This document shows positions 14,521-20,253 of a DNA stretch of 20,253 nucleotides, piece by piece. Position numbers and translations under genes: made by a program. Each line of letters begins with the position of its first letter. The first letter of the stretch is position 1. Below the pieces are notes generated by a model. The model made no database searches. It was not told the DNA's origin and saw only the letters and a list, made by a program, of their open reading frames with translations. This DNA is from an uncultured bacterium (GTDB taxonomy: Bacteria; Bacillota; Clostridia; Christensenellales; QALW01): positions 1 to 20,253 of the forward strand of contig CAJMLN010000038.1 in NCBI GenBank assembly GCA_905214315.1. Reading direction: 5' to 3'.

Positions 14521-15642
14521 ATGAAAACGGATCAGTTTTCCTTTGAAATTTTAAAAGAATGCCGGCAGAGCGGTGCCAGAATCACCCGCTTTACCACGCC
14601 CCACGGCGTTATTGAAACGCCTGTATTTATGCCGGTGGGAACGCAGGCTACGGTAAAAGCAGTCTCTCCCGAGGAATTAAAAGAGGTTCACTCCCAAATT
14701 ATCCTCTCCAATACCTATCATCTGTATCTGCGGCCCGGCCATGAATTGATAAAAAAGATGGGCGGCCTGCACCGCTTTATGCACTGGGACCGTCCTATTT
14801 TAACCGACAGCGGCGGTTTTCAGGTATTTTCCCTTTCGGACCTGCGCAAAATAAAAGAAGAGGGCGTCGCCTTTTCTTCCCATATTGACGGCTCCAAGCA
14901 TCTGTTCACACCGGAAAAAGTAATGGAAATCGAGCAGGCGCTGGGTTCGGATATCATGATGCAGCTGGACGTCTGTTCCCCTTACCCCTGCGAATACCAT
15001 GATGCCAAAATAAATATGGAGCGTACGCTGCGCTGGCTGGAGCGCAGCTGCCGTGCCTGGACGAATCCCTCCCAGGCGCTGTTCGGCATCGTACAAGGCA
15101 GTATGTACAAGGATCTCCGCCGGGAAAGCGCCATAGCAACCGCCGGCTTTTCCGATTGCCCCGGAATTGCCGTCGGCGGCCTGAGCGTAGGCGAGCCTAA
15201 GGATATCATGTATGAGATTTTAGAAGATATCATGCCGCTGCTGCCGAAGAACAAGCCCCGGTACCTGATGGGCGTAGGATCACCGGACTGCCTGGTGGAG
15301 GGCTTTACCCGCGGCATCGACATGATGGACTGCGTGCTACCCACCCGTATCGCCCGCAACGGCACGGTTATGACCGGCAGCGGAAAATTAGTAGTCCGCA
15401 ACGCAGAATATAAAGAAGATCCCCATCCGCTGGACGAGGAATGTGACTGCTACGCCTGTCAGCACTATTCGCGTGCCTATATCCGCCATTTGATCAATGC
15501 CGGCGAAATCATGGGCGCCCGTTTAGCCTCCATCCACAACATCCGCTTTCTGCATAAGCTGACCGAAGATCTGAAGAAAGCGATTTGGGAGGACCGTTCC
15601 CTTGATTTTAAAGCAGAATTTTTATCAAAATACGGGTATTAA
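14521..15642 (+). CDS. tgt: tRNA-guanine transglycosylase
   Basis: Exchanges the wobble guanine of GUN-anticodon tRNAs for preQ1 (or queuine in some Clostridia). The 373 aa are complete. Base-pocket and catalytic parts: LTDSGGFQVFSL with Asp96, MMQLDVCSPYP (147-156) with Asp150, IAVGGLSVGE (216-225), and the nucleophile Asp270 in GIDMMDCVLPTR. The zinc site is Cys308, Cys310, Cys313 (CDCYAC) and His339. Most bacterial enzymes have D-E-C where this one has D150-V151-C152, a change at a position close to the base pocket. GAGG lies 6 nt before the ATG. It forms a queA-tgt-yajC run seen in many bacteria. An alternative is queuine rather than preQ1 use. Confidence 0.97.
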   Translation: MKTDQFSFEILKECRQSGARITRFTTPHGVIETPVFMPVGTQATVKAVSPEELKEVHSQIILSNTYHLYLRPGHELIKKMGGLHRFMHWDRPILTDSGGFQVFSLSDLRKIKEEGVAFSSHIDGSKHLFTPEKVMEIEQALGSDIMMQLDVCSPYPCEYHDAKINMERTLRWLERSCRAWTNPSQALFGIVQGSMYKDLRRESAIATAGFSDCPGIAVGGLSVGEPKDIMYEILEDIMPLLPKNKPRYLMGVGSPDCLVEGFTRGIDMMDCVLPTRIARNGTVMTGSGKLVVRNAEYKEDPHPLDEECDCYACQHYSRAYIRHLINAGEIMGARLASIHNIRFLHKLTEDLKKAIWEDRSLDFKAEFLSKYGY

Positions 15643-15664
15643 ATCTTTTTTATCAAAATTTCAC

Positions 15665-15703
15665 TTGTAAAAAGAGAGATTCTCTGATAATATATGTTAC
15701 AAT
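15665..15703 (+). promoter_or_regulatory. Candidate promoter region for yajC
   Basis: Two overlapping options: TTGTAA (15665-15670) with TAATAT at 17 bp (15688-15693), or the extended -10 TGTTACAAT (15695-15703). A short palindrome AGAGA-GAT-TCTCT lies between the boxes (15673-15685 region) and might be an operator. The predicted start is 15-30 nt before the yajC ribosome site AAAGGAA. Confidence 0.45.
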
Positions 15704-15727
15704 AAAAACGGAAAGGAACTATCGATA

Positions 15728-16111
15728 ATGATTGAAAATTTTGTATTTCTGGAAGAAACGGCTCAGCAAGCAAATTCCACCGGCGTATTAAGTGGGCTGG
15801 AAAGTTCTCTTGGCCTTATTATCATAATGATAGCGATGATCGCCATTATGTGGTTCTCCGGTCGTAAGCAACGGAAGCGCCAAAAGCTGATGCAGGAGAG
15901 AAAAAATAACCTGAAAAATGGGGACCGCGTCATGATGGACTGCGGCATCTATGGTGTAGTAAAAGATATCAAGGATGACATTGTAACGATATCCGTCGGC
16001 CCGGACGAAACTACGCTGGTTTTCAACAAGGCGGCGATTGCCGTTGTGGAGTATGACGAGGATAAAGTAGATCTGAGCCGGGAACAGGCAAAGGACATGG
16101 AAAAGAAATAA
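15728..16111 (+). CDS. yajC: Preprotein translocase subunit YajC
   Basis: Small single-span inner-membrane protein that associates with SecDF in the Sec translocase. The 127 aa show a short outside N-terminus, one membrane helix (about residues 27-44, LGLIIIMIAMIAIMWF), a basic stop-transfer run GRKQRKRQK, then the conserved cytosolic part NLKNGDRVMMDCGIYGVVKDI (family GDxVVTxGGIYG). The tail after about residue 110 is charged and variable. The ribosome site AAAGGAA is about 9 nt from the ATG. It follows tgt by 85 bp with its own promoter candidate and ends at a terminator. secD and secF are not adjacent, since the next gene is convergent. Confidence 0.95.
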   Translation: MIENFVFLEETAQQANSTGVLSGLESSLGLIIIMIAMIAIMWFSGRKQRKRQKLMQERKNNLKNGDRVMMDCGIYGVVKDIKDDIVTISVGPDETTLVFNKAAIAVVEYDEDKVDLSREQAKDMEKK

Positions 16112-16118
16112 ATATTTT

Positions 16119-16157
16119 ACCGTATGCCGTTTTTATCGCATACGGTATTTTATTTTT
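16119..16157 (+). terminator. Intrinsic terminator after yajC
   Basis: Perfect 9-bp stem ACCGTATGC / GCATACGGT (16119-16127 and 16138-16146), 10-nt loop, followed by ATTTTATTTTT. The T run overlaps the stop codon of the convergent HAD gene. On the opposite strand the tail is A/T mixed, so it mainly serves the plus strand. Confidence 0.88.
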
Positions 16158-16800
16158 GGATCCAAGCCGTTACGGCGTTAAGCGAAGGCAACACGGCCAA
16201 AGTTTTGGCCGCATACTCCGGCGCGGGAACTTTCATATCCGGTACGCAGATCACTGGGATGCCGGCAGTAAAAGCAGCCTGTATCCCCGCTTCGGAATCC
16301 TCCAGCACCAGCGCTTCCTGCGGAAGGGTTTCCGTTTTTTCCAGCGCCTTTAAAAAGATATCCGGCGCAGGCTTACTGCGCGCCACTTCGTCTCCGCATA
16401 CAACCGCGGTAAAATATTCCGTTATGTTTGCCTTTTCCAAAATCGCCAGCACTCGCCTGCGAGTGCTGGAGGACGCCACGGCGCACAAAATTCCCTGCTT
16501 TTTCAGCTGCGCAAGCAATGGGAGCAAGCCTTCTTTCAGCGGAACGCCGCTATGCAATAAAATTTCATCCAGTTCTTTATGTATCTGATCCAGCACGGCC
16601 TTTGCTGCAAAATCCTGCCCATAGTGCTCTGCCAGTAAAAAAATTCCGTGCTGTTCGTTAACCCCTAAAAGCCGCGTGTAAAACGCAAGGTCGCAGGAAA
16701 GCCCCATCTCTTCCGTTTTGCGCTTAAAAAGCCGGAAGCTGATCCTTTCACTGTCGATCATCAAGCCGTCCATATCAAAAACAACAGTTCTCAAGTCCAT
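16150..16800 (-). CDS. HAD-superfamily hydrolase (beta-phosphoglucomutase-like)
   Basis: Phosphatase or phosphomutase of HAD subfamily IA, 216 aa. Four HAD motifs are intact: DMDG with nucleophile Asp9 and Asp11, ASSS (109-112), Lys143 in RSKPAPDIF, and LEDSEAG with Asp168. A helical cap occupies about residues 15-90. The substrate cannot be set; relatives act on beta-glucose-1-phosphate, phosphoglycolate, or other small phosphates. AAGGA lies close to the ATG. It follows the LOG gene by 57 bp on the same strand, perhaps in the murC unit. Codons 111-119 contain a perfect 11-bp inverted repeat (16446-16469), unusual inside a gene. Confidence 0.92.
   Translation of the reverse strand: MDLRTVVFDMDGLMIDSERISFRLFKRKTEEMGLSCDLAFYTRLLGVNEQHGIFLLAEHYGQDFAAKAVLDQIHKELDEILLHSGVPLKEGLLPLLAQLKKQGILCAVASSSTRRRVLAILEKANITEYFTAVVCGDEVARSKPAPDIFLKALEKTETLPQEALVLEDSEAGIQAAFTAGIPVICVPDMKVPAPEYAAKTLAVLPSLNAVTAWIQK
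16446..16469. repeat. Perfect inverted repeat inside HAD gene
   Basis: CCAGCACTCGC, two bases CT, GCGAGTGCTGG: 11-bp perfect arms with a 2-bp centre. GC-rich, so a stable hairpin would need to open 1-2 central pairs to form a loop. It encodes the segment Ser-Ser-Thr-Arg-Arg-Arg-Val-Leu-Ala, next to the catalytic ASSS motif. No T run follows. Confidence 0.85.
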
Positions 16801-16857
16801 TTTTCCTTATCCATTCTTAAAAAAGGTACTTTTTAAGTGTAGCGGTATAAAAATTTT

Positions 16858-17424
16858 TTACACCTTCATGTGCTTTAAATCCATTTTTTCATAATTTTCA
16901 ATATAATTCAGCACATCTTCGGTTGTTGTAAAAAACGGATACATTTCCCGGCACTCCGGTTTTAAAAAGTTTTCCCGGATAGCGCGCTCCAGCATGAGCA
17001 TCATCTCATCATAAAAACCGTCCACATTGAACACCGCAATCGGTTTATTATGCCGCGCCAGCTGCTTCAGTGTTAAAATTTCAAAAAATTCCTCATACGT
17101 ACCGATTCCGCCGGGGGTCACAATAAATCCTTCGGAATTAAATTCCATAATCTGCTTGCGTTCCCGCATCGTACGCGTACGTATAAACTGATCGCACGCA
17201 GTATTCAAAATTTCCTCATCGGTAAAAAACTCCGGTACAACGCCGGTAACATATCCTTTGCCCTCTGCCATGCCGCGCGCTACCGCGCCCATCATTCCGG
17301 TGGCGCCACCGCCGTATACCAGCTTATGGCCTCTTTTTGCCATCTCCAGGCCAAGCGCCTCGCCCGCCTTTATATAGCTTTCGGCAATCGTATTGCTTGC
17401 CGCGCCGTAAACGCATATGTTCAT
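16858..17424 (-). CDS. LOG family protein (TIGR00730 type)
   Basis: Rossmann-like protein of 188 aa, related to plant LONELY GUY enzymes that split cytokinin riboside monophosphates; bacterial members release free base from nucleotide monophosphates (phosphoribohydrolase), often with unknown in vivo role. Seen: VYGGGATGMMGAVARG (36-51), RTRTMRERKQIM with the conserved Arg-x-x-Lys, and the signature PGGIGTYEE (104-112) with the catalytic Glu. The N-terminus MNICVYGAAS fits the usual MKxICVFxGSS form. GGAGG lies 6 nt from the ATG. Twelve bp after murC, so co-transcribed with it. Confidence 0.92.
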   Translation of the reverse strand: MNICVYGAASNTIAESYIKAGEALGLEMAKRGHKLVYGGGATGMMGAVARGMAEGKGYVTGVVPEFFTDEEILNTACDQFIRTRTMRERKQIMEFNSEGFIVTPGGIGTYEEFFEILTLKQLARHNKPIAVFNVDGFYDEMMLMLERAIRENFLKPECREMYPFFTTTEDVLNYIENYEKMDLKHMKV

Positions 17425-17436
17425 ATCTTTCCTCCG

Positions 17437-18816
17437 TTATGTCAATATAAATTTATCCAGAATATCCACTGTTCCGCTGCCCATAATCAAAACTAAATCT
17501 CCCGGCTGCAGCTGCTCCTTCAAATAGGCACCACATTCCTCCATACCGGGAATATACAGGCAGTCGCTTCCGTACTTTTCCCTGATTGTATCTACGATCA
17601 TTTTAGAATTGATCGTAGGATCAAAAGGCTCCCGATCTCCGTATACATCAATAATCACCGTCTTATCCGCCCCGCAGAAACAGTCCACAAGCCGGTCAAA
17701 CTGCGCTTTTGTCCGTGAAAACAGCGCCGGCTGATAAATAAGCCAAAGCCGATTTTTTTGTATCGGCGCAGTCGCCCGGATCGTAGCTGCCACCTCTTCG
17801 GGGTGGTGTCCGTAATCATTATAAATTTTTGCGCCATTCCAGGTTCCGCGGTATTCAAAGCGTCTGCCCGCGCCGGTAAACTCCAGCAGCCCCCGAAGAA
17901 TTTTTTCCGCCGGAATTCCGCCAAGCTCGGCAGCAATGATCGCCGCCATGGAATTCAGCACATTCACCATTCCGATAACAGAGAGCTTTACCCGGTAAGT
18001 AAAGCTTCCGTTTTTAAAGAGATCATATTCCGCGCAGCCGTCATCGCCAAAGCATATATTCCGGGCGGAATACTCCGCCTGAGGATCCAGGCCATAGCTT
18101 ACGGTCTTCCTGCCGCACTCCGCCAGCAGCCTGCGGGTGCGTTCATCGTCATAGCATCCTATCACAAACCCATTCTCCGGCACAAGGCTGCAGAACTTCA
18201 AAAAAGACCGGTAAATATTTTCCACCGTTTTAAAATAATCCAGGTGATCCGAATCGATATTCAGCACAACGGCTATGTACGGATGCAGCGTAAGGAAGGA
18301 ATCCACATACTCACAGGCCTCCGTAATAAAAAACTCTTCCCGGCCCGTATATACATTGCTTTGAATACTCGGCAGCACACCGCCGATATGAATCGTCGGC
18401 TCCACGCCCGCACTGTAATAAATCTGAGAGAGCATCGCCGTAGTGGTGGTCTTTCCATGAGTTCCCGCCACGGCAATACATTTTTGGCACTGCTCGGAAA
18501 TCAGTCCCAACATCGCAGCACGGTCAATACAGGGTATTCCATTGGCCTCCGCATAGGCCCGCTCGCAATTTTCCGGCGGAATTGCCGCCGAAAACACGAC
18601 CAGATCCGCATCTTTCACATTCTCCACACTGTGACCGACAGAAATTTTAATTCCCATTTCCGCCAGGCGTCTTACCGCCTCACTGTCAGCTCTGTCGGAT
18701 CCACTGATATGTCCAAAGCCCCAATTATGCAAAATTTCGGCAAGACCGCACATACTGTGCCCGCCGATGGCAATAAAATGAATATTTTTATTTTTATAAT
18801 CGTTTAAAACAATCAT
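17437..18816 (-). CDS. murC: UDP-N-acetylmuramate--L-alanine ligase
   Basis: Adds L-Ala to UDP-MurNAc with ATP, the first amino acid of the peptidoglycan stem. 459 aa. Domains: N-terminal UDP-binding part (IHFIAIGGHSMCGLAEIL), central ATP part with AVAGTHGKTTTTAML and EACEYVDSFL, NIDSDHLDYF, and C-terminal part with GAGRRFEYRG, YNDYGHHPEEV and SRTKAQF. Some usual residues differ: IGG-HSM for IGG-xSM/GGxGM, QPALFSRT for QPHTYSRT. The frame can be extended to GTG 18840, but the strong promoter (18853-18881) would start RNA near 18846, leaving no room for a ribosome site; the ATG at 18816 with AGAGG about 10 nt upstream is preferred. It is the first gene of a murC-LOG(-HAD) unit. Confidence 0.93.
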   Translation of the reverse strand: MIVLNDYKNKNIHFIAIGGHSMCGLAEILHNWGFGHISGSDRADSEAVRRLAEMGIKISVGHSVENVKDADLVVFSAAIPPENCERAYAEANGIPCIDRAAMLGLISEQCQKCIAVAGTHGKTTTTAMLSQIYYSAGVEPTIHIGGVLPSIQSNVYTGREEFFITEACEYVDSFLTLHPYIAVVLNIDSDHLDYFKTVENIYRSFLKFCSLVPENGFVIGCYDDERTRRLLAECGRKTVSYGLDPQAEYSARNICFGDDGCAEYDLFKNGSFTYRVKLSVIGMVNVLNSMAAIIAAELGGIPAEKILRGLLEFTGAGRRFEYRGTWNGAKIYNDYGHHPEEVAATIRATAPIQKNRLWLIYQPALFSRTKAQFDRLVDCFCGADKTVIIDVYGDREPFDPTINSKMIVDTIREKYGSDCLYIPGMEECGAYLKEQLQPGDLVLIMGSGTVDILDKFILT

Positions 18817-18852
18817 CCGTATTACGCCTCTTTTCCTCACACTGCCCTTATT

Positions 18853-18881
18853 ATTATACCAAAAATATGCTTTTATTACAA
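18853..18881 (-). promoter_or_regulatory. Promoter for murC
   Basis: TTGTAA (18881-18876), exact 17-bp spacer, exact TATAAT (18858-18853) with TG one base upstream (TGGTATAAT). Predicted start near 18846. This shows that the GTG at 18840 is unlikely to be the murC start. Confidence 0.82.
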
Positions 18882-18896
18882 TAGGTTTTATATCAT

Positions 18897-18974
18897 ATGA
18901 GCCAAGCGGCTAAATTAGCACGCAACATTCAAATTCATTCCGGGTTCTGTCCATCAGGATTTGATGGTTTTTAA
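18897..18974 (+). other. Possible 25-codon ORF or small RNA ending in a hairpin
   Basis: Plus-strand frame ATG 18897 to TAA 18974 (starts MSQAAKLARN, ends CPSGFDGF). Its last codons form a terminator-like hairpin CCATCA-GGATT-TGATGG followed by five T (18951-18972). Two small palindromes (AGCC/GGCT 18900-18911; GCTAA/TTAGC 18909-18919) lie at the front. Ribosome site poor (AGG 11 nt away), promoter weak (TACAAT at 18877-18882). It lies divergent from the murC promoter. It may be a small RNA, a peptide gene, a repeat copy, or chance. Confidence 0.25.
18951..18972 (+). terminator. Orphan plus-strand terminator-like hairpin
   Basis: 6-bp stem CCATCA/TGATGG, 5-nt loop, T5. There is no recognised plus-strand gene before it; the genes on both sides are on the minus strand. 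See the possible small RNA or ORF at 18897-18974. Confidence 0.45.
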
Positions 18975-19001
18975 AACTTGCTCCCCCCGTTTCTTTTGCA
19001 T

Positions 19002-19034
19002 AAAAAAATCCTGTCAGAACCCTCTGACAGGAAA
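19002..19034 (-). terminator. Intrinsic terminator after WbsX-like gene
   Basis: Perfect 9-bp stem CCTGTCAGA / TCTGACAGG (19010-19018 and 19023-19031), loop of 4 nt, one more A-T pair at the base, and a seven-T tail on the minus strand (19008-19002). It isolates the gene from murC. Confidence 0.92.
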
Positions 19035-19063
19035 ATTATCTGCTTAACAGCGGTATTTAACTT

Positions 19064-20188
19064 CTATCCGAACACTCGTTTAATCGCTTCCAAATATCCG
19101 TAGCCGTTTACGGTATCCGGTTCCAGATAACTGCCCTCGGTCCACTCGTTCCAGGCGTTGATCGTAAGGATCCTGTCCTTTTCCGGCCTGCTTTCCAGAT
19201 AAGCTTTCAATTCCCGCAGCGCCTGCTCAAACTGCTGCGGTGAAATCTCCAAAATTCCGGTAAAGGGATATCCGTAATCGCCCCAGATATCGCTCTGTAT
19301 TGTCCGCGGCGAAGCATCCCAGCCCATGGTCGCGTTGGGATAATACGGTACGGTAAGCTCTTCTTCATATTTTCTGCAATCCTCAAACACCTTAGCCTTG
19401 ATCTTTTCAAAAGAATGCTTAGGAAAATCAAACGGACTGTGATGCGCCCAAACATAGCTGGTAGCGCTGTCAAAGCCGAGATAATCCAACTGCTCTTTCG
19501 GGGAAACCAGTACGCCGTCGCCCTCCAGGATTTTTACATTAAATAGCACCGCGTTCAGATGCAGCTCACCTAAGCCCGCCCTGCGCACTCTTTTCCGGAA
19601 ATCCTCCAGTACGCGCTTACAGTTTTCAATGCCGCCAAGGCTTTTAATCAAGGTATCCAGCTCATAAAAAGAAAAATATAAGCCGCCGTTCACCCGCCAA
19701 TAAGAAGAATGCGAAAAATATTTTTCAATGCAGTAATCAGTTGCCTTCACAAAAGCAGGCTCATCCACAATACATTCCATACAATAGTTCCCCGCATTGG
19801 AAAGCTGCGTCGGATGAATATTTCCCCACCGTTTATGATTGGCATACATCAATGCAAATTTTGTTCTGTGATTGTTTTTTGCCTTCATATACCCCTCTTC
19901 CAGGCAGCGGCAAAGAAAGGAACGATCCTCAAACCAATACCAGTCAAACAAAAAGCAATCCACACCGTGATCTGCCGCGGCATCTATTTTCTTCTCCATT
20001 ACCTGAGGATCTGCCTCGTCCTCATACCCCCAAAGCGGAACCTTGGGCTGCTGATGCCCCTCAAAGCGCGGCGTCGCATATTTCATAAGCTGCCATTCCG
20101 TCCAGCCTTTGCCGTGAAAACGCTCATTTGCGGGATCAACATGCCAGTTAGGAAAATAATAAGCCGCAGTCTGAAATCCGTTTGCCAT
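19064..20188 (-). CDS. WbsX / GH99-like domain protein
   Basis: 374-aa protein of the Glyco_tran_WbsX family, which has a GH99-like TIM barrel. Seen: AAYYFPNWHVDP (8-19), KGWTEW (27-32), EGHQQPKVPLWGY (43-55), FLFDWYWFED (about 79-88), and the hallmark NAWNEWTEGSYLEPD (344-358), in which the NEW-x-EG...EP acids match the catalytic region of GH99 endo-mannosidases. No signal peptide or membrane helix, so probably cytosolic. WbsX proteins mostly sit in O-antigen, capsule or rhamnan clusters; this one stands alone. Whether it hydrolyses or transfers sugar is not known. The frame opens at GTG 20197, but ATG 20188 is 6 nt from GAGGTG and is preferred. Monocistronic with its own promoter and terminator. 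Confidence 0.88.
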   Translation of the reverse strand: MANGFQTAAYYFPNWHVDPANERFHGKGWTEWQLMKYATPRFEGHQQPKVPLWGYEDEADPQVMEKKIDAAADHGVDCFLFDWYWFEDRSFLCRCLEEGYMKAKNNHRTKFALMYANHKRWGNIHPTQLSNAGNYCMECIVDEPAFVKATDYCIEKYFSHSSYWRVNGGLYFSFYELDTLIKSLGGIENCKRVLEDFRKRVRRAGLGELHLNAVLFNVKILEGDGVLVSPKEQLDYLGFDSATSYVWAHHSPFDFPKHSFEKIKAKVFEDCRKYEEELTVPYYPNATMGWDASPRTIQSDIWGDYGYPFTGILEISPQQFEQALRELKAYLESRPEKDRILTINAWNEWTEGSYLEPDTVNGYGYLEAIKRVFG

Positions 20189-20211
20189 AAAATTCACCTC
20201 ATTTTTTTATT

Positions 20212-20220
20212 ATTTTACCA
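20212..20220 (-). promoter_or_regulatory. Extended -10 promoter for WbsX-like gene
   Basis: TGGTAAAAT on the minus strand (20220-20212), an extended -10 with 5 of 6 matches. No recognisable -35 at 17 bp (AAATAT). Predicted start near 20205, just upstream of GAGGTG. The upstream region is cut by the window end. Confidence 0.45.
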
Positions 20221-20253
20221 CAAGTTGATTTGTAATATTTTCCACACTTGGAT

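Noticed and set aside
16816..16837. AT-rich inverted repeat CTTAAAAA/TTTTTAAG between LOG and HAD genes as a terminator
   Set aside because: The stem is almost all A-T, has no following T tail on the minus strand, and a chance origin is likely.
17758..18807. Plus-strand frame of 349 codons opposite murC
   Set aside because: Despite its length it mirrors murC codons; it is rich in Arg, His and Ile with no recognisable fold or ribosome site, so it is treated as an antisense shadow.
1..20253. Mobile elements, CRISPR arrays, tRNA or rRNA genes, defence or biosynthetic clusters
   Set aside because: No transposase, integrase, direct-repeat array, tRNA-like cloverleaf or such gene set was seen on either strand by reading; nearly all DNA is accounted for by housekeeping and sporulation genes.

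Overview
The window reads as the chromosome of a spore-forming, anaerobic member of the Clostridia. Evidence for this is a SipL-like spore-coat morphogenesis protein (SPOCS/DUF3794 plus LysM), the sporulation membrane protein YlbJ, strong AGGAGG-type ribosome sites, AT-rich intergenic promoters of the Gram-positive type, and the neighbourhood tmcAL / ackA / yceD / rpmF / ylbJ / coaD / rsmD that is familiar from Firmicutes. The family cannot be fixed from this sequence. Genes are tightly packed. I found no rRNA, tRNA, CRISPR array, insertion sequence, phage gene, toxin-antitoxin pair or defence gene.

Layout. (a) 85-2014, minus strand: ackA, yceD (DUF177) and rpmF. A consensus promoter starts right behind the ackA stop codon, and a hairpin terminator lies after rpmF. 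(b) 2143-3210, plus strand: tmcAL, divergent from ackA, with promoters that appear to face each other. (c) 3381-4148, minus strand: a patatin-like phospholipase. (d) 4190-5149, plus strand: ylbJ, whose 3' end overlaps a convergent coiled-coil gene by 28 bp. (e) 5122-6618, minus strand: coiled-coil gene, coaD and rsmD. (f) 6648-8882, minus strand: alr, 5-formyltetrahydrofolate cyclo-ligase and an unknown five-helix membrane protein in overlapping order. (g) 8988-10517, minus strand: a sipL-like gene with a candidate sigma-E promoter and a strong terminator. (h) 10719-16111, plus strand: a GNAT acetyltransferase, then ruvC-ruvA-ruvB-queA-tgt and yajC, ended by a terminator. (i) 16150-18816, minus strand: murC, a LOG-family protein and a HAD phosphatase. 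(j) 19064-20188, minus strand: a WbsX/GH99-like protein with its own promoter and terminator.

Functions. AckA serves acetate/ATP metabolism. TmcAL, QueA and Tgt modify tRNA anticodons, and RsmD modifies 16S rRNA. RpmF and YceD belong to the ribosome/rRNA group. CoaD makes coenzyme A, and the cyclo-ligase feeds the folate pool. Alr and MurC supply peptidoglycan precursors. RuvABC resolves Holliday junctions. YajC belongs to the Sec translocon. YlbJ and SipL are sporulation proteins.

This is mostly an ordinary housekeeping region, and I do not see a new multi-gene system. The points most worth a second look are: start codons corrected by promoter position (yceD, murC); a promoter overlapping the rsmD start; the unusual start region of tmcAL; face-to-face ackA/tmcAL promoters with pta missing between them; a perfect 11-bp inverted repeat inside the HAD gene; an orphan plus-strand terminator-like hairpin that ends a possible 25-codon ORF or small RNA upstream of murC; non-typical motif residues in Tgt and MurC; and an isolated WbsX-like gene.
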